Below are positions 1 to 9,434 of a stretch of DNA of 64,000 nucleotides, piece after piece (positions within the stretch are counted from its first letter, which is position 1; each line of letters starts with the position of its first letter). Source of the stretch: Shimia biformata (GTDB taxonomy: Bacteria; Pseudomonadota; Alphaproteobacteria; Rhodobacterales; Rhodobacteraceae); contig NZ_JAFEJK010000001.1 of NCBI RefSeq assembly GCF_016888515.1, positions 3,018,777-3,082,776 of the forward strand, written 5' to 3'. The position numbers and the translations under genes are program-made. A model generated the notes under the pieces. The model was not told the origin of the DNA. It worked only from the letters and a program-made list of their open reading frames with translations, and made no database searches.

Positions 1-1
1 C

Positions 2-508
2 GAATACCGCGAGACCATCCACTACAACAACCGTTCCGGTGTGCGTGCGATCTGTTCGGACTGCCACGTGCCGAAGGAATGGAACCACAAGGTCAAAGCC
101 AAGATCATGGCAGTCAAGGACGTCTATCACGAGGTGATGGGCACCATCGACACGCCTGAAAAATACGAGGATCACCGCCTCAGCATGGCTGCCCAGACCT
201 GGCGCAAGATGAAGAAATCCGACAGCCGCGAATGCCGCAACTGCCACAAGTTCGACTATATGGACTTCCCAGTGCAGGAAGCACGGGCTGCGGATGCTCA
301 CCAGCGCGCCATCGACGATGACATGACCTGTATCGACTGCCACCAGGGTATCGCCCACCAGTTGCCCGAGGGCTATCAGGAAAAATACAAGTCCGTGGTC
401 GAGGACCTGGCAGCGGATACCGGCAATCAGGACGGCAAGACCGTCAGCTTCGCCGCCCTGCGCGCCTTCCTTGGCGGCGACGATGCAACAGACGTGACGG
501 AAAGGTAA
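2..508 (+). CDS. NapC/NirT-family multihaem cytochrome c, C-terminal part (5' end outside window)
   Basis: The reading frame is open from base 2, so the start lies upstream. Three CxxCH haem sites are visible (CSDCH, CRNCH, CIDCH), and the segment before the first one (IHYNNRSGVRA) is typical of NapC/NirT proteins. Family members are membrane-anchored tetrahaem cytochromes that pass electrons from quinol to periplasmic reductases such as NapAB. The membrane anchor and first haem must lie upstream. The C-terminus carries about 35 residues after the last haem, which is a little long for NapC but far too short for the extra cytochrome domain of TorC/DorC. A nap operon upstream is likely but cannot be seen. 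Confidence 0.88.
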   Translation, partial: EYRETIHYNNRSGVRAICSDCHVPKEWNHKVKAKIMAVKDVYHEVMGTIDTPEKYEDHRLSMAAQTWRKMKKSDSRECRNCHKFDYMDFPVQEARAADAHQRAIDDDMTCIDCHQGIAHQLPEGYQEKYKSVVEDLAADTGNQDGKTVSFAALRAFLGGDDATDVTER

Positions 509-512
509 TCAG

Positions 513-770
513 ATGCTCGAATTCTTGGGAACTGTCGGAGGTGCCGTTCTGGGTCTGCCGGGCGTCCTTGGTCTTGCCCTTGGCATGATGACCCGCAACC
601 CGATTTTTGGCGGAGTGTTCGGCGCGGTCGTCGCCGTGATCCAGGCATTCATCTTTGCCAAATTCGACTTTGGCAACATCGCGGTGTTTGATCTTGTGAT
701 CGCCATCGGCGTCGGTGTGCTGGCCGGGGTTGTCGGCTCGGCGATCCGGGTCAAGGGGACCGTGGCCTGA
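513..770 (+). CDS. Small hydrophobic membrane protein, unknown
   Basis: An 85-residue protein starting 4 nt after the cytochrome stop, so probably co-transcribed with it. It is almost entirely hydrophobic and glycine/valine rich, with three likely membrane spans (about residues 4-25, 31-50 and 57-78) and almost no charged residues apart from a short K-D segment. I recognise no family. A rho-independent-type hairpin follows about 30 bp downstream, which makes this the likely last gene of the upstream operon. Confidence 0.65.
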   Translation: MLEFLGTVGGAVLGLPGVLGLALGMMTRNPIFGGVFGAVVAVIQAFIFAKFDFGNIAVFDLVIAIGVGVLAGVVGSAIRVKGTVA

Positions 771-798
771 CGCCATAACCACCACGCATGAAAGAAAA

Positions 799-822
799 GG
801 GCCCGCTCATCCGAGCGGGCCT
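799..822 (+). terminator. Probable rho-independent terminator
   Basis: The 9-bp perfect stem GGCCCGCTC/GAGCGGGCC (800-808 and 813-821) has a 4-nt loop and is followed by a weak T-rich stretch (TAGTTTATT). It sits just after the small membrane protein gene. The rest of 823-1085 is GC-rich, and I see nothing recognisable in it. Confidence 0.7.
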
Positions 823-1085
823 AGTTTATTGGAAAACCGTGGAAACCGGAAAACCCCGGTGGACCAGCCACAGACGCGCCGCGACCGACCCGGTGGCGCC
901 ACCCACGACAGCGCCTCTTGTCACACAAGATGGGGGGCCGACGAGGGGCAGGCTCGGGATGAGGCGTCCGGGTTTTGGGATTTTGCGACAACGACGCGGC
1001 GCGTGACCAAAATCCCTGCGGCAAAAGCTTCGATTGAAACACGCCCCCCGTCATGGTTTACAAATCCCCCACAGCCACAAGGGAC

Positions 1086-1496
1086 ATGCGAAGAATGCCC
1101 GCACCATCCATCCGCCCCCACTGGCCCAGCCTGATCGCCTTGGCGATGACGCTGACCATCGCGGCGATGATCTGTTGGGCGACATTGACCCCGGTGCGCG
1201 CGCCATCCGGTCTTCCGGGCAACGACAAGGCGTATCATTTCATCGCCTTTGCCATGCTTTCCCTGCCCTGCGCGATCCTCTCGCCGCGTTGGTTGGTCGC
1301 GCTGATTCCGCTGGCGCTTGTTTTTGGTGCGATGATCGAAGTGATCCAGCCAATGGTGGGGCGCGAAAGGGAACTGGCGGATTTCTCGGCAGACTCGCTG
1401 GGTGCCGCCTGTGGCGCGGCCCTTGGCATCTTCCTGATCCGAAAACCGGTGCTTTTCTTCCTGCGCGCGCGCCGTGCCAAATTGCACACAGATTAG
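1086..1496 (+). CDS. VanZ-like membrane protein
   Basis: About 136 residues with four hydrophobic helices. The conserved VanZ-like pattern is present: DKxxHFIAFA near the start, then IEVIQPMVGRERELADFSADSLG with its G, E, R and D positions. VanZ-like proteins are small integral membrane proteins of unclear function, named after a teicoplanin-resistance gene. I chose ATG 1086 because AAGGGA stands just upstream. ATG 1095 is equally possible, and the longer ATG 1053 has no ribosome site. It precedes the YjbH gene by about 90 bp on the same strand, so an envelope or exopolysaccharide role is possible but not shown. Confidence 0.75.
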   Translation: MRRMPAPSIRPHWPSLIALAMTLTIAAMICWATLTPVRAPSGLPGNDKAYHFIAFAMLSLPCAILSPRWLVALIPLALVFGAMIEVIQPMVGRERELADFSADSLGAACGAALGIFLIRKPVLFFLRARRAKLHTD

Positions 1497-1584
1497 GCGT
1501 GCGCCACTCACGGCGATTTACAGACCGCGATCAACCGATTAGTGACAAGGGAAACTGGCACAGGCATTCGAGTGAGCAAACCCT

Positions 1585-3726
1585 ATGTCCCAACAGCCTG
1601 ACATACCGGGAACGACCGGAAAGGCGGCAGGTTCAAATCGGGCGGCGTGGAAGCTGGGAACGGCCTCCGTCCTCATCGGCTCCATGCTTGTCGTACCGTC
1701 GGGCCATGCCGAACAATGGGTCAGCTACAATGGCTATGGCGCGCCGGGGCTGGTGGATTTGCCCACGGCAGAGGCCTCGCCCGATGCCGAGCTTTACACC
1801 ACGTTCTCGGTTTTCAACAAAACGCTGCGCTCGTCCATCGGCTTTCAGATCACACCCAGACTGTCGGCGCAGTTCCGCTATACCGCGACGGATGGCGATA
1901 TCGTGGGCGGCGTCTGGGCCGGACGCGACTACTTCGACCGCAGTTTTGACGTCCGCTATCAGCTCCTGACGGAAACCGACCGCAGACCGGGTGTTGCGAT
2001 CGGGTTGCAGGATTTCCTGGGTACAGGGCTTTATGCGGCCGAATACATCGTCGCCACCAAGTCCATAACCCCGACCCTGCGTGTCACCGGTGGTATTGGT
2101 TGGGGCCGGTTGGGATCCCACAATTCTTTTGCCAGCTTCGGCACCCGTCCCCCATACGACCCGCAAAGCCAGGGCGGGACTCCGAACATTGACCAGTGGT
2201 TCCGCGGGCCGATGGCCTTCTTCGGCGGGCTTGCCTGGTCCCCGACCCAGAACCTGGCGCTGAAATTCGAATATTCGTCGGACGAATACAGCCGTGAAGA
2301 CGGCATTTTGTTCGACTACAAATCCCCCTTCAATGTCGGCGTGGACTACCGCCTGAAAAATGGCACCCTTCTTTCGCTTTACGCGCTTCACGGCGATACG
2401 ATCGGGCTTCAGGCGACCTTTGTCACCAATCCCAAACGTGCCAAGATACCCGGTGGCGACGAAACCGCACCGCTTCCGATCAAGGTCCGTTCTGCGGGAT
2501 CGGCCGCCGATCTGGGCTGGACCGCCGACAGCGTGACCTCGGACAAGGCCCGTAACGAGCTTGCCGCGCTCCTGCGCAAGGAAAACCTGAAACTCCGGGC
2601 GCTGGATTTGCAGCCGACAAGCGCCACCGCGCGGATCTCGAACAGTCGCTACAACAACATTCCCGAAGCTCTGGGACGAACGGCCCGCGCCATGAGCCGT
2701 GCCCTGCCTGCTTCGGTCGAGACTTTCGTGATCGTGCCCGTTGTCGACGGGCTTGATACCTCTGCCGTGGTATTCAAACGGTCGGACCTGGAACGGCTGG
2801 AAAACGCACCCGCCGAGTCTATGCTGGCCCGGACCGAGTTCCGTGACAGCTTTGGTCTGGCGATGGGCGCCGGGCTGGATCAGGTGAACCGGTTCCGCTG
2901 GTCGTTGTCCCCCTATCTGCGCCTCAGCGTCTTTGACCCCAACAATCCGGTACGTTTCGACGTTGGCGCCCAACTGGACGCCACCTATGCCATCACGCCC
3001 AACCTGATTGCGTCGGGCAGCCTGACCAAAAAGGTGTTTGGCAACCTTGCGGATGCAACGCTTTCACCCTCGAACCTGCCCCGCGTGCGCACCGACGCGC
3101 CGCTTTATTCGCAGCTGGGCGACCCGGCGATCGAACACCTGACGCTTACGCATTATGGCCGCCCCGGAACCAACCTCTACAGCCGCGTCACTGCAGGCCT
3201 GCTGGAAGGCATGTATGGCGGGGTGTCGGGAGAACTGCTGTGGAAGCCGGTCGGCAGCCGCTTTGCTCTTGGTGCCGAACTGAACTACGTCAAGAAACGC
3301 GATTACGATCAGCTATTCGACTTCCTCGACTACGAGGTCGCGACCGGACATATCTCGGGGTATTACCAGTTCGACAACGGCTTCTTCACGCAATTGGATG
3401 TCGGACGCTATCTGGCGGGCGACATTGGTGCGACCCTGACCGTGGAACGCGCGTTTGCCAACGGCTGGCGTGTCGGCGGCTATGCCACGTTGACCGATGT
3501 CAGCGCCGAGGATTTCGGCGAAGGATCGTTTGACAAGGGGATCTATGTCACGATCCCGGTGAACTGGATTTTTGGTCAGCCGACACGGGACGCGAACACG
3601 ATCCGCCTGCAATCGCTGATGCGGGACGGCGGCGCACGTCTGAACGTGCAGGACCGGCTGTATCCGAAGCTGCGCGAGTATCATGAAACGGATATCTCAC
3701 GCGGCTGGGCGAAATTCTGGAGATGA
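1585..3726 (+). CDS. yjbH: YjbH-family outer-membrane beta-barrel protein (exopolysaccharide export)
   Basis: A 713-residue protein with a long N-region, a hydrophobic signal segment ending at GHA (about residue 42) and the family's opening pattern (YNGYGAPGLVDLPTAE). The rest is rich in alternating aromatic and glycine residues, as expected for paired outer-membrane beta-barrels. YjbH/GfcD proteins work with a YjbF/GfcB lipoprotein in export or assembly of surface polysaccharide. The stop overlaps the following lipoprotein start by 4 nt. YjbE and YjbG, the other members of the E. coli set, are not adjacent here. Confidence 0.88.
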   Translation: MSQQPDIPGTTGKAAGSNRAAWKLGTASVLIGSMLVVPSGHAEQWVSYNGYGAPGLVDLPTAEASPDAELYTTFSVFNKTLRSSIGFQITPRLSAQFRYTATDGDIVGGVWAGRDYFDRSFDVRYQLLTETDRRPGVAIGLQDFLGTGLYAAEYIVATKSITPTLRVTGGIGWGRLGSHNSFASFGTRPPYDPQSQGGTPNIDQWFRGPMAFFGGLAWSPTQNLALKFEYSSDEYSREDGILFDYKSPFNVGVDYRLKNGTLLSLYALHGDTIGLQATFVTNPKRAKIPGGDETAPLPIKVRSAGSAADLGWTADSVTSDKARNELAALLRKENLKLRALDLQPTSATARISNSRYNNIPEALGRTARAMSRALPASVETFVIVPVVDGLDTSAVVFKRSDLERLENAPAESMLARTEFRDSFGLAMGAGLDQVNRFRWSLSPYLRLSVFDPNNPVRFDVGAQLDATYAITPNLIASGSLTKKVFGNLADATLSPSNLPRVRTDAPLYSQLGDPAIEHLTLTHYGRPGTNLYSRVTAGLLEGMYGGVSGELLWKPVGSRFALGAELNYVKKRDYDQLFDFLDYEVATGHISGYYQFDNGFFTQLDVGRYLAGDIGATLTVERAFANGWRVGGYATLTDVSAEDFGEGSFDKGIYVTIPVNWIFGQPTRDANTIRLQSLMRDGGARLNVQDRLYPKLREYHETDISRGWAKFWR

Positions 3727-4415
3727 TCGGCATGCCATTTTCACGCCGCGCGCCTCTGACCGCAGTGATTGTCGCGCTTGGCCTCGTTTCGGCCTGCGGC
3801 AATGACACCGAAAAGGGGCGGATAGGCAAGAACTATGTCGACAAGTTGAAGTCCGGTGTGATCGGCGGCGGAGGCGAAACCCAACCACAACCGACGCTGG
3901 AGCAGATGGTCGCCGTGGTCCGCCAAACCGTTACCGACCCGCTGATCTTGATCGAGATGAAGGACGGTGGCGGCACTGCGGCCGTGGTCGAGATCGAGCG
4001 CAACGGCCCACATGTCACCTATGCCTCGGCGGATCGGCGCACGATTGTCATGAAGGGCGGAATGGTCACCGCCACGCGCGGTCTGGGTCAGGACCTGATG
4101 TCGTCGGACTCAGACCCCAGCAGTGACCTTGTGCGCGCGCGCAAGTCCGGTGAAGTCACTCGCGTCATGCGTCATATCGGTGGCGACGACCAGTCTGTGG
4201 AACGGCGCTTTGCCTGCCAGATCGCCCCCGGCACGCGGGACGAGTTCAAGGGCAGCCTGCACACCGAGGGCACGATCATGATCGAACGGTGCCGTGCCGA
4301 CGACATGGGCTTTACCAATTCTTATGTGGTCAGCGGCAAGGGCCAGATCACGGAAAGCATCCAATGGCTGAGCCCGCTGCGCAGCTATGCGCAGCTGCTC
4401 TTGATGAACATGTGA
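3723..4415 (+). CDS. yjbF: YjbF/GfcB-family lipoprotein
   Basis: A 230-residue protein with a lipoprotein signal: a hydrophobic stretch, then the lipobox LVSAC, so the mature protein would start at that Cys and be tethered to a membrane. The body matches the YjbF (GfcB/YmcC) family, ending in the typical SIQWLSPLRSYAQ segment. It overlaps yjbH by 4 nt (ATGA), so the two are translationally coupled. ATG 3732 is an alternative start and would give a more normal signal peptide. It probably acts in the periplasm together with YjbH. Confidence 0.82.
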   Translation: MIGMPFSRRAPLTAVIVALGLVSACGNDTEKGRIGKNYVDKLKSGVIGGGGETQPQPTLEQMVAVVRQTVTDPLILIEMKDGGGTAAVVEIERNGPHVTYASADRRTIVMKGGMVTATRGLGQDLMSSDSDPSSDLVRARKSGEVTRVMRHIGGDDQSVERRFACQIAPGTRDEFKGSLHTEGTIMIERCRADDMGFTNSYVVSGKGQITESIQWLSPLRSYAQLLLMNM

Positions 4416-4560
4416 GCGCAAACAGCGCCCGATTCCCGCAAAAACGGTAGCCGCCTCTCATAATGTCGCATGGATTCCTTGCGTTAGCGGGCTTTTTGTA
4501 CCTTTTCAGCTTCGCATACCTTTGTATTCTGTTTCCGGGAACATCTAGGGAGGGTGTCGC

Positions 4561-6357
4561 GTGAAGCCGACAAATACCGAAGATCCGGAATATTTTCACA
4601 AGGTCGTGGATTGTCAGTTCGCCTGCCCCGCCCATACGCCGGTGCCCGAATACATCCGCCTGATCGCGCAGGAACGTTACAGCGACGCCTACATGATCAA
4701 CTGGGAAAGCAATGTCTTTCCCGGCGTCCTTGGCCGCACCTGCGACCGCCCCTGTGAACCGGCCTGTCGCCGTGGCCGGGTCGAGGAAGAGCCGGTTGCG
4801 ATCTGTCGCCTGAAACGGGTCGCCGCCGACTTCAAGGACGACGTCAAACACATGATGCCCAAGGCGGGTGCGCCCAATGGCAAGAAGATTGCCCTGATCG
4901 GCGCCGGCCCTGCCTCACTCACCGTGGCACGTGACCTGGCGCCGTTGGGATATGAGCTGCATCTCTATGACGCGCAGGCCAAGGGCGGTGGGTTCATGCG
5001 CTCGGAAATCCCATCCTTCCGCCTGCCGGAAGAGGTGCTGGACGAAGAGGTCGGCTATGTGCTGGACATGGGGGTTCACGCGACCTTCAACACCTATATC
5101 GACAGTCTGCAATCCATCCTCGACAAGAACTATGACGCGGTCTTTATCGGCTGCGGCGCCCCACGCGGGCGCGACCTGCCCAAACTGCCGGGCCGCAAGG
5201 AAGCCGACAAGAACATTCATATCGGGCTGGACTGGCTGGCGAATGTCGCCTTCGAGCATACCAAGAAGATCGGCACGAAGGTGATTGTTCTGGGCGGCGG
5301 CAACACGGCGATGGATTGCTGCCGGACCTCGCGGCGGCTGGGTGGTGAGGACGTCAAGGTCATCGTTCGGTCCCCCTTCGAGGACATGAAGGCCAGCCCC
5401 TGGGAGAAAGAGGACGCCATCCACGAAGGTATCCCGATCATCGACAACCACGTCCCCAAGGAATTCGTGGTGGAAAACGGCAAGCTTGTCGGCATGACCT
5501 TCGAGAAGGTCGAGGCGAAATATGATGCCGATGGCAAGCGCAGCCTTGTCCCGACCGGCGAAGACCCGGCGTTTTTCGAATGTGACGACGTGCTGATCGC
5601 CATCGGTCAGGAAAACGCCTTTCCCTGGATCGAGAAATCCACCGGCGTGCGCTTCACCAGCTGGGGTACGCCGATCATCAACGACGACGAGACCTTCCAG
5701 TCGACCCGCAAGGACGTGTTCTTTGGTGGCGACGCGGCCTTTGGACCGTCCAACATCATCACCGCCGTTGCCCATGGCCACAAGGCGGCCGTGTCGATCG
5801 ACCTGTTCTGCCAGGGCAAGAACCTTGAAAAGCGCCCCGCCCCGACAGTTTCGCTCAAAAGCCAGAAAATGGGCATTCACGAATGGTCCTATGACTCGGT
5901 CCCGGTCGACGACAAACGCGAGGCCGTGCCGCTGGTTGACTTGAAAAAGGCACTGGCGGACCGGGCGCTTGAGGTCGAGCTTGGGTTTGACGCCCAGACC
6001 GCCTTTGTACAGGCCGAACGCTGCCTGAACTGCGATGTGCAGACCGTGTTCACCACCGAGAACTGCATAGAATGCGACGCGTGCGCCGATATCTGCCCGA
6101 CAAGCTGCATCAGCTTCGTCGAAAACGCCGATGAGCCGGAGTTGCGCGCGCGCCTTTTGGTCCCGGCCGAGAACCCCGAACAGGACATCTTTGTCTCCGA
6201 CGACCTCAAGACCGGCAAGGTTCTGGTCAAGGACGAAGACGTCTGCCTGCATTGCGGCCTTTGCGCCGAACGCTGCCCGACGGCGGCCTGGGACATGCAG
6301 CGGTTCCTCTATTCGATGACCAAGGCAAAACCCGACATGATGGAGGTGCAGGCATGA
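4561..6357 (+). CDS. FAD/NAD(P)H oxidoreductase with GltD-like and double 4Fe-4S domains (partner of 2-oxoacid oxidoreductase)
   Basis: A 598-residue protein with a GTG start behind GGGAGGG. Domain order: an N-terminal GltD-type Fe-S region (Cys 18, 22, 61, 65, 69), an FAD motif IGAGPASL (113-120), an NAD(P)H motif VLGGGNTAMD (243-252), and two C-terminal 4Fe-4S ferredoxin motifs (Cys 502/505/508/512 and 562/565/568/572). It overlaps the KorA-like gene by 4 nt. I infer that it links the ferredoxin-type 2-oxoacid oxidoreductase encoded next door to the NAD(P)H pool, as in the NADP-coupled 2-oxoglutarate oxidoreductase described from Azoarcus. The substrate is not shown by the sequence. Confidence 0.85.
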   Translation: MKPTNTEDPEYFHKVVDCQFACPAHTPVPEYIRLIAQERYSDAYMINWESNVFPGVLGRTCDRPCEPACRRGRVEEEPVAICRLKRVAADFKDDVKHMMPKAGAPNGKKIALIGAGPASLTVARDLAPLGYELHLYDAQAKGGGFMRSEIPSFRLPEEVLDEEVGYVLDMGVHATFNTYIDSLQSILDKNYDAVFIGCGAPRGRDLPKLPGRKEADKNIHIGLDWLANVAFEHTKKIGTKVIVLGGGNTAMDCCRTSRRLGGEDVKVIVRSPFEDMKASPWEKEDAIHEGIPIIDNHVPKEFVVENGKLVGMTFEKVEAKYDADGKRSLVPTGEDPAFFECDDVLIAIGQENAFPWIEKSTGVRFTSWGTPIINDDETFQSTRKDVFFGGDAAFGPSNIITAVAHGHKAAVSIDLFCQGKNLEKRPAPTVSLKSQKMGIHEWSYDSVPVDDKREAVPLVDLKKALADRALEVELGFDAQTAFVQAERCLNCDVQTVFTTENCIECDACADICPTSCISFVENADEPELRARLLVPAENPEQDIFVSDDLKTGKVLVKDEDVCLHCGLCAERCPTAAWDMQRFLYSMTKAKPDMMEVQA

Positions 6358-8234
6358 AACGGATCAAGGGCGTCAACGACTTTGTCGTCAAGTTCGCAAA
6401 CGTGAACGGCACCGGGTCGGCATCGGCCAACCACCTGTTTGCCAAGGCAATTTTCCGCATGGGCATCCCGGTATCGCCGCGCAATATCTTTCCCTCGAAC
6501 ATTCAGGGCCTTCCGACCTGGTACGAGGTCCGAGTCAGTTCCAAGGGCTATCTGGGGCGGCGTGGCGGGGTGGACCTGATGGTCTGCGTGAACCCGCAAT
6601 CGATGGAGAAGGACATCCAATCCGTCGCCGCAGGCGGCTATTTCGTCTATGACAGCACCAAGCCACTTGAGCCGCACCTGAAACGCGACGATATCGAGCT
6701 GATCGGCATCCCCTTCACCGCCATGTGCATGCGCGAATACTCGGTTCCGCGTCTGCAACAGCTGCTGAAGAACGTGGTCTATGTCGGGGCGCTGGCGGCC
6801 CTTCTGGATATCGATTTCGCGATCCTGAAAGACCTCTTGAACGACCAGTTCAAGGGCAAGGAAAAGCTGATCTCGTCAAACGTGCATGCGTTGGAGATGG
6901 GCTATCAATATGCGATCGAAAACTTCCAATGCCCGCTGCCGATCCGTCTGAAGAAAGGCGGCAATGTCGCGCCGCATATCCTTGAGACCCCGCATATCCT
7001 GATGAACGGCAACACCGCCGCCGCGCTTGGGGCAATCTATGGCGGGGCCACCGTCGCGGCATGGTATCCGATCACGCCGTCGACCTCGGTTGTGGATGCC
7101 TTCGCCAAATACGCCGAGCGCATGCGCATCGACGCCGGGTCGGGCAAGAAAAACTTTGCCATCGTGCAGGCCGAAGACGAATTGGCCGCGATGGGCATGG
7201 TGATCGGGGCAAGCTGGAACGGCGCGCGCGCCTTCACCGCGACCTCCGGCCCCGGCCTCAGCCTGATGAGCGAGTTTCTTGGCCTCGCCTATTTCGCCGA
7301 GGTTCCCGCGGTGCTGATCGACGTGCAACGGTCAGGGCCCTCGACCGGCATGCCGACGCGCAGCCAGCAATCGGACGTCCTGTCCGCAGCTTATGCCAGC
7401 CACGGCGACACCAAGCAGGTCTTGTTGTTCCCGGCGACCCCGCGCGAATGTTTCGAGATGACGGTACAGGCGTTTGACCTGGCCGAGCGATTGCAGACCC
7501 CGGTGATCATGATGTCCGATCTGGACCTCGGCATGAACGACTGGATGTCGCCGCCGCTGGAATGGGACGACAATTACGAAATGGATCGCGGCAAGGTCCT
7601 TGACGCCGCCGGACTGGACGCGGTCGAGAAATGGGGCCGCTACCTGGACGTCGATGGTGACGGTATCCCCTATCGCACCCTGCCCGGCACCCATCCCGAC
7701 AAAGGCGCCTATTTCACCCGTGGCAGTTCCAAGAACGAAATGGCGGTCTATTCCGAAAGCGGTGAGGACTATGTCCAGAACGTCGACCGACTGCTGCGGA
7801 AATTCGAGACCGCCAAACAATATGTGCCACGCCCCAAGACCCACCCGCCGATCGAGGTCAAGAAACCCAAGACCAAGCTGAAGCTGGGGGCCCTGTTCTT
7901 CGGCACCTCGGCGTCGCCCGCATATGAGGCGGTCGAGATCCTTGCCGATGAAGGTTTCCCCATCGACACGATGCGCATCCGGGCCTTCCCCTTCCACGAG
8001 GATATCGACCAGTTCATTCATGACCACGACCTTGTCTTCGTCATCGAACAGAACCGGGACGGGCAGATGCGGCAGTTGATCATGAACGAGTGCCACATAA
8101 CCCCATCGAAACTGACCAGCGTGCTGAATTATTCCGGCACCCCGATCACCGCGCGCCATATCGCGCGCAAGATCCGCGAAACGCTGGACGGCCAGCCCGC
8201 CAATGTCGTGCCGCTGCACAAGGAGACCGCCTGA
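6354..8234 (+). CDS. 2-oxoacid:acceptor oxidoreductase, fused gamma-alpha subunit (KorA-like)
   Basis: A 626-residue protein. The ATG at 6354 overlaps the previous stop and begins MKRIKGVNDFVVKF, which is the natural start. Residues 1-190 are the gamma domain (GxGSxSANHLFA near 20-30). From about 215 comes the alpha domain, with YPITPS (238-243) that helps bind the oxoacid carboxylate. Family members decarboxylate 2-oxoacids with CoA, thiamine diphosphate and Fe-S clusters, and pass electrons to ferredoxin or a flavoprotein. With its neighbours it makes a three-subunit enzyme. 2-oxoglutarate is more likely than pyruvate or branched-chain acids by gene layout, but this is inference. Confidence 0.87.
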   Translation: MKRIKGVNDFVVKFANVNGTGSASANHLFAKAIFRMGIPVSPRNIFPSNIQGLPTWYEVRVSSKGYLGRRGGVDLMVCVNPQSMEKDIQSVAAGGYFVYDSTKPLEPHLKRDDIELIGIPFTAMCMREYSVPRLQQLLKNVVYVGALAALLDIDFAILKDLLNDQFKGKEKLISSNVHALEMGYQYAIENFQCPLPIRLKKGGNVAPHILETPHILMNGNTAAALGAIYGGATVAAWYPITPSTSVVDAFAKYAERMRIDAGSGKKNFAIVQAEDELAAMGMVIGASWNGARAFTATSGPGLSLMSEFLGLAYFAEVPAVLIDVQRSGPSTGMPTRSQQSDVLSAAYASHGDTKQVLLFPATPRECFEMTVQAFDLAERLQTPVIMMSDLDLGMNDWMSPPLEWDDNYEMDRGKVLDAAGLDAVEKWGRYLDVDGDGIPYRTLPGTHPDKGAYFTRGSSKNEMAVYSESGEDYVQNVDRLLRKFETAKQYVPRPKTHPPIEVKKPKTKLKLGALFFGTSASPAYEAVEILADEGFPIDTMRIRAFPFHEDIDQFIHDHDLVFVIEQNRDGQMRQLIMNECHITPSKLTSVLNYSGTPITARHIARKIRETLDGQPANVVPLHKETA

Positions 8235-9283
8235 TGTCCTATATCAAGCCGAAATTCCGCCACCCGAAGCTGCCGACAAATGCGCTTGGGTATACCGTGG
8301 CCGACTACGATGGCGCGATCTCGACCCTGTGTGCGGGATGCGGGCATGACTCGATCTCGGCGGCGATCCGCAATGCCTGTTTCAAGTCGTCCCTGCCACC
8401 GCACCGGATCGCCAAGGTCTCGGGCATCGGGTGTTCATCGAAAATGCCGACATACTTCCTGTCGCGCAGCCACGGCTTCAACTCGGTCCATGGCCGGATG
8501 CCATCGGTGGCAACGGGGGCAAGCCTTGCCAATCGCGACCTGACCTATATCGGGGTTTCGGGCGATGGCGACACGGCGTCAATCGGTATGGGTCAGTTCG
8601 TGCATCTGATCCGCCGCAACGTGAACATGACCTATATCGTGGCCAACAATGGCTGCTACGGCCTGACCAAGGGCCAGGACAGCGCCACCGCCGACCGTGG
8701 CTCGGTCGCCAAGGGCGGCGCGGTGAACCCGTTTGACGGCATCGACCTCGCCAGCCTTGCCATCCTTGAAGGGGCCAGCTTTGTCGCGCGCTCTTTCTCG
8801 GGCGACAAGGAACAGCTAGAGCCGCTGATCCGCGCGGCCATGGCCCATAACGGCTTTGCCTTCATCGACGTCGTGTCGCCCTGCGTGACCTTCAACAACC
8901 ACGCCGGGTCCACCAAGAGCTATGCCGCCACGCGCGACCATCTCGACGCCATGCCAGTGGATTTCGTGCCAATGCGTGACGAGATCCGCACGCAATATGC
9001 CGAAGGCACCACCAAGGATGTCACATTGCATGACGGCTCGGTCATCCACCTGCACAAGGCATCGGCGGACTACGACGCCAACGACCGGCGCGGCGCCCTG
9101 AACGCGGTGCAGGAAGCCGAAGAACAGGGCCGCATCCTAACAGGCCTGTTGTTCCTTGACCCCAACACACAGAATCTGGCCGTGAACCTGAACCTGGCCT
9201 CACGCCCCCTGAACGAACTTGGCAAGGACGAACTGTGCCCGGGCAGCAAGGTTCTGAAATCCATCAACGAAGGGCTGCGCTAA
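8234..9283 (+). CDS. 2-oxoacid:ferredoxin oxidoreductase beta subunit (KorB-like, TPP-binding)
   Basis: A 349-residue protein starting at the TGATG overlap with the alpha subunit (1 nt shared). Fe-S ligands are seen as LCAGCGH (Cys 33, 36) and GIGCSS (Cys 67). The thiamine diphosphate/Mg signature is GDGD (110-113) followed by ANNGCYGLTKGQ (137-148). The long C-terminal tail, about 60 residues beyond the core, is usual for the KorB group. It is the last gene of the operon. The insertion at tRNA-Cys starts only 70 bp after its stop. Confidence 0.88.
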   Translation: MSYIKPKFRHPKLPTNALGYTVADYDGAISTLCAGCGHDSISAAIRNACFKSSLPPHRIAKVSGIGCSSKMPTYFLSRSHGFNSVHGRMPSVATGASLANRDLTYIGVSGDGDTASIGMGQFVHLIRRNVNMTYIVANNGCYGLTKGQDSATADRGSVAKGGAVNPFDGIDLASLAILEGASFVARSFSGDKEQLEPLIRAAMAHNGFAFIDVVSPCVTFNNHAGSTKSYAATRDHLDAMPVDFVPMRDEIRTQYAEGTTKDVTLHDGSVIHLHKASADYDANDRRGALNAVQEAEEQGRILTGLLFLDPNTQNLAVNLNLASRPLNELGKDELCPGSKVLKSINEGLR

Positions 9284-9352
9284 CGCGCGGCCCGCTTCTT
9301 GCCGGAACCACGACGGGCCTTGGCTGAACGTTCGAGGTATTCTGAGCAAATT

Positions 9353-9399
9353 TGGAGGCGAGTACCGGAATCGAGCCGGTGTACACGGATTTGCAATCC
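9353..9399. repeat. Distal attachment repeat (truncated tRNA-Cys 3' end)
   Basis: It duplicates the T-arm, variable region and anticodon arm of the intact tRNA-Cys, differing only at 9375 (G for A). After 9399 the match stops abruptly, so there is no D-arm or 5' acceptor strand and this is not a working tRNA gene. Confidence 0.85.
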
Positions 9400-9434
9400 A
9401 AATAGTATCAATAAAATCAAATAGTTACAGGTGG

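Noticed and set aside
9353-9399. Second tRNA-Cys gene
   Set aside because: Only the 3' 47 bases match; the D-arm and 5' acceptor strand are missing, so it is an attachment-site copy.
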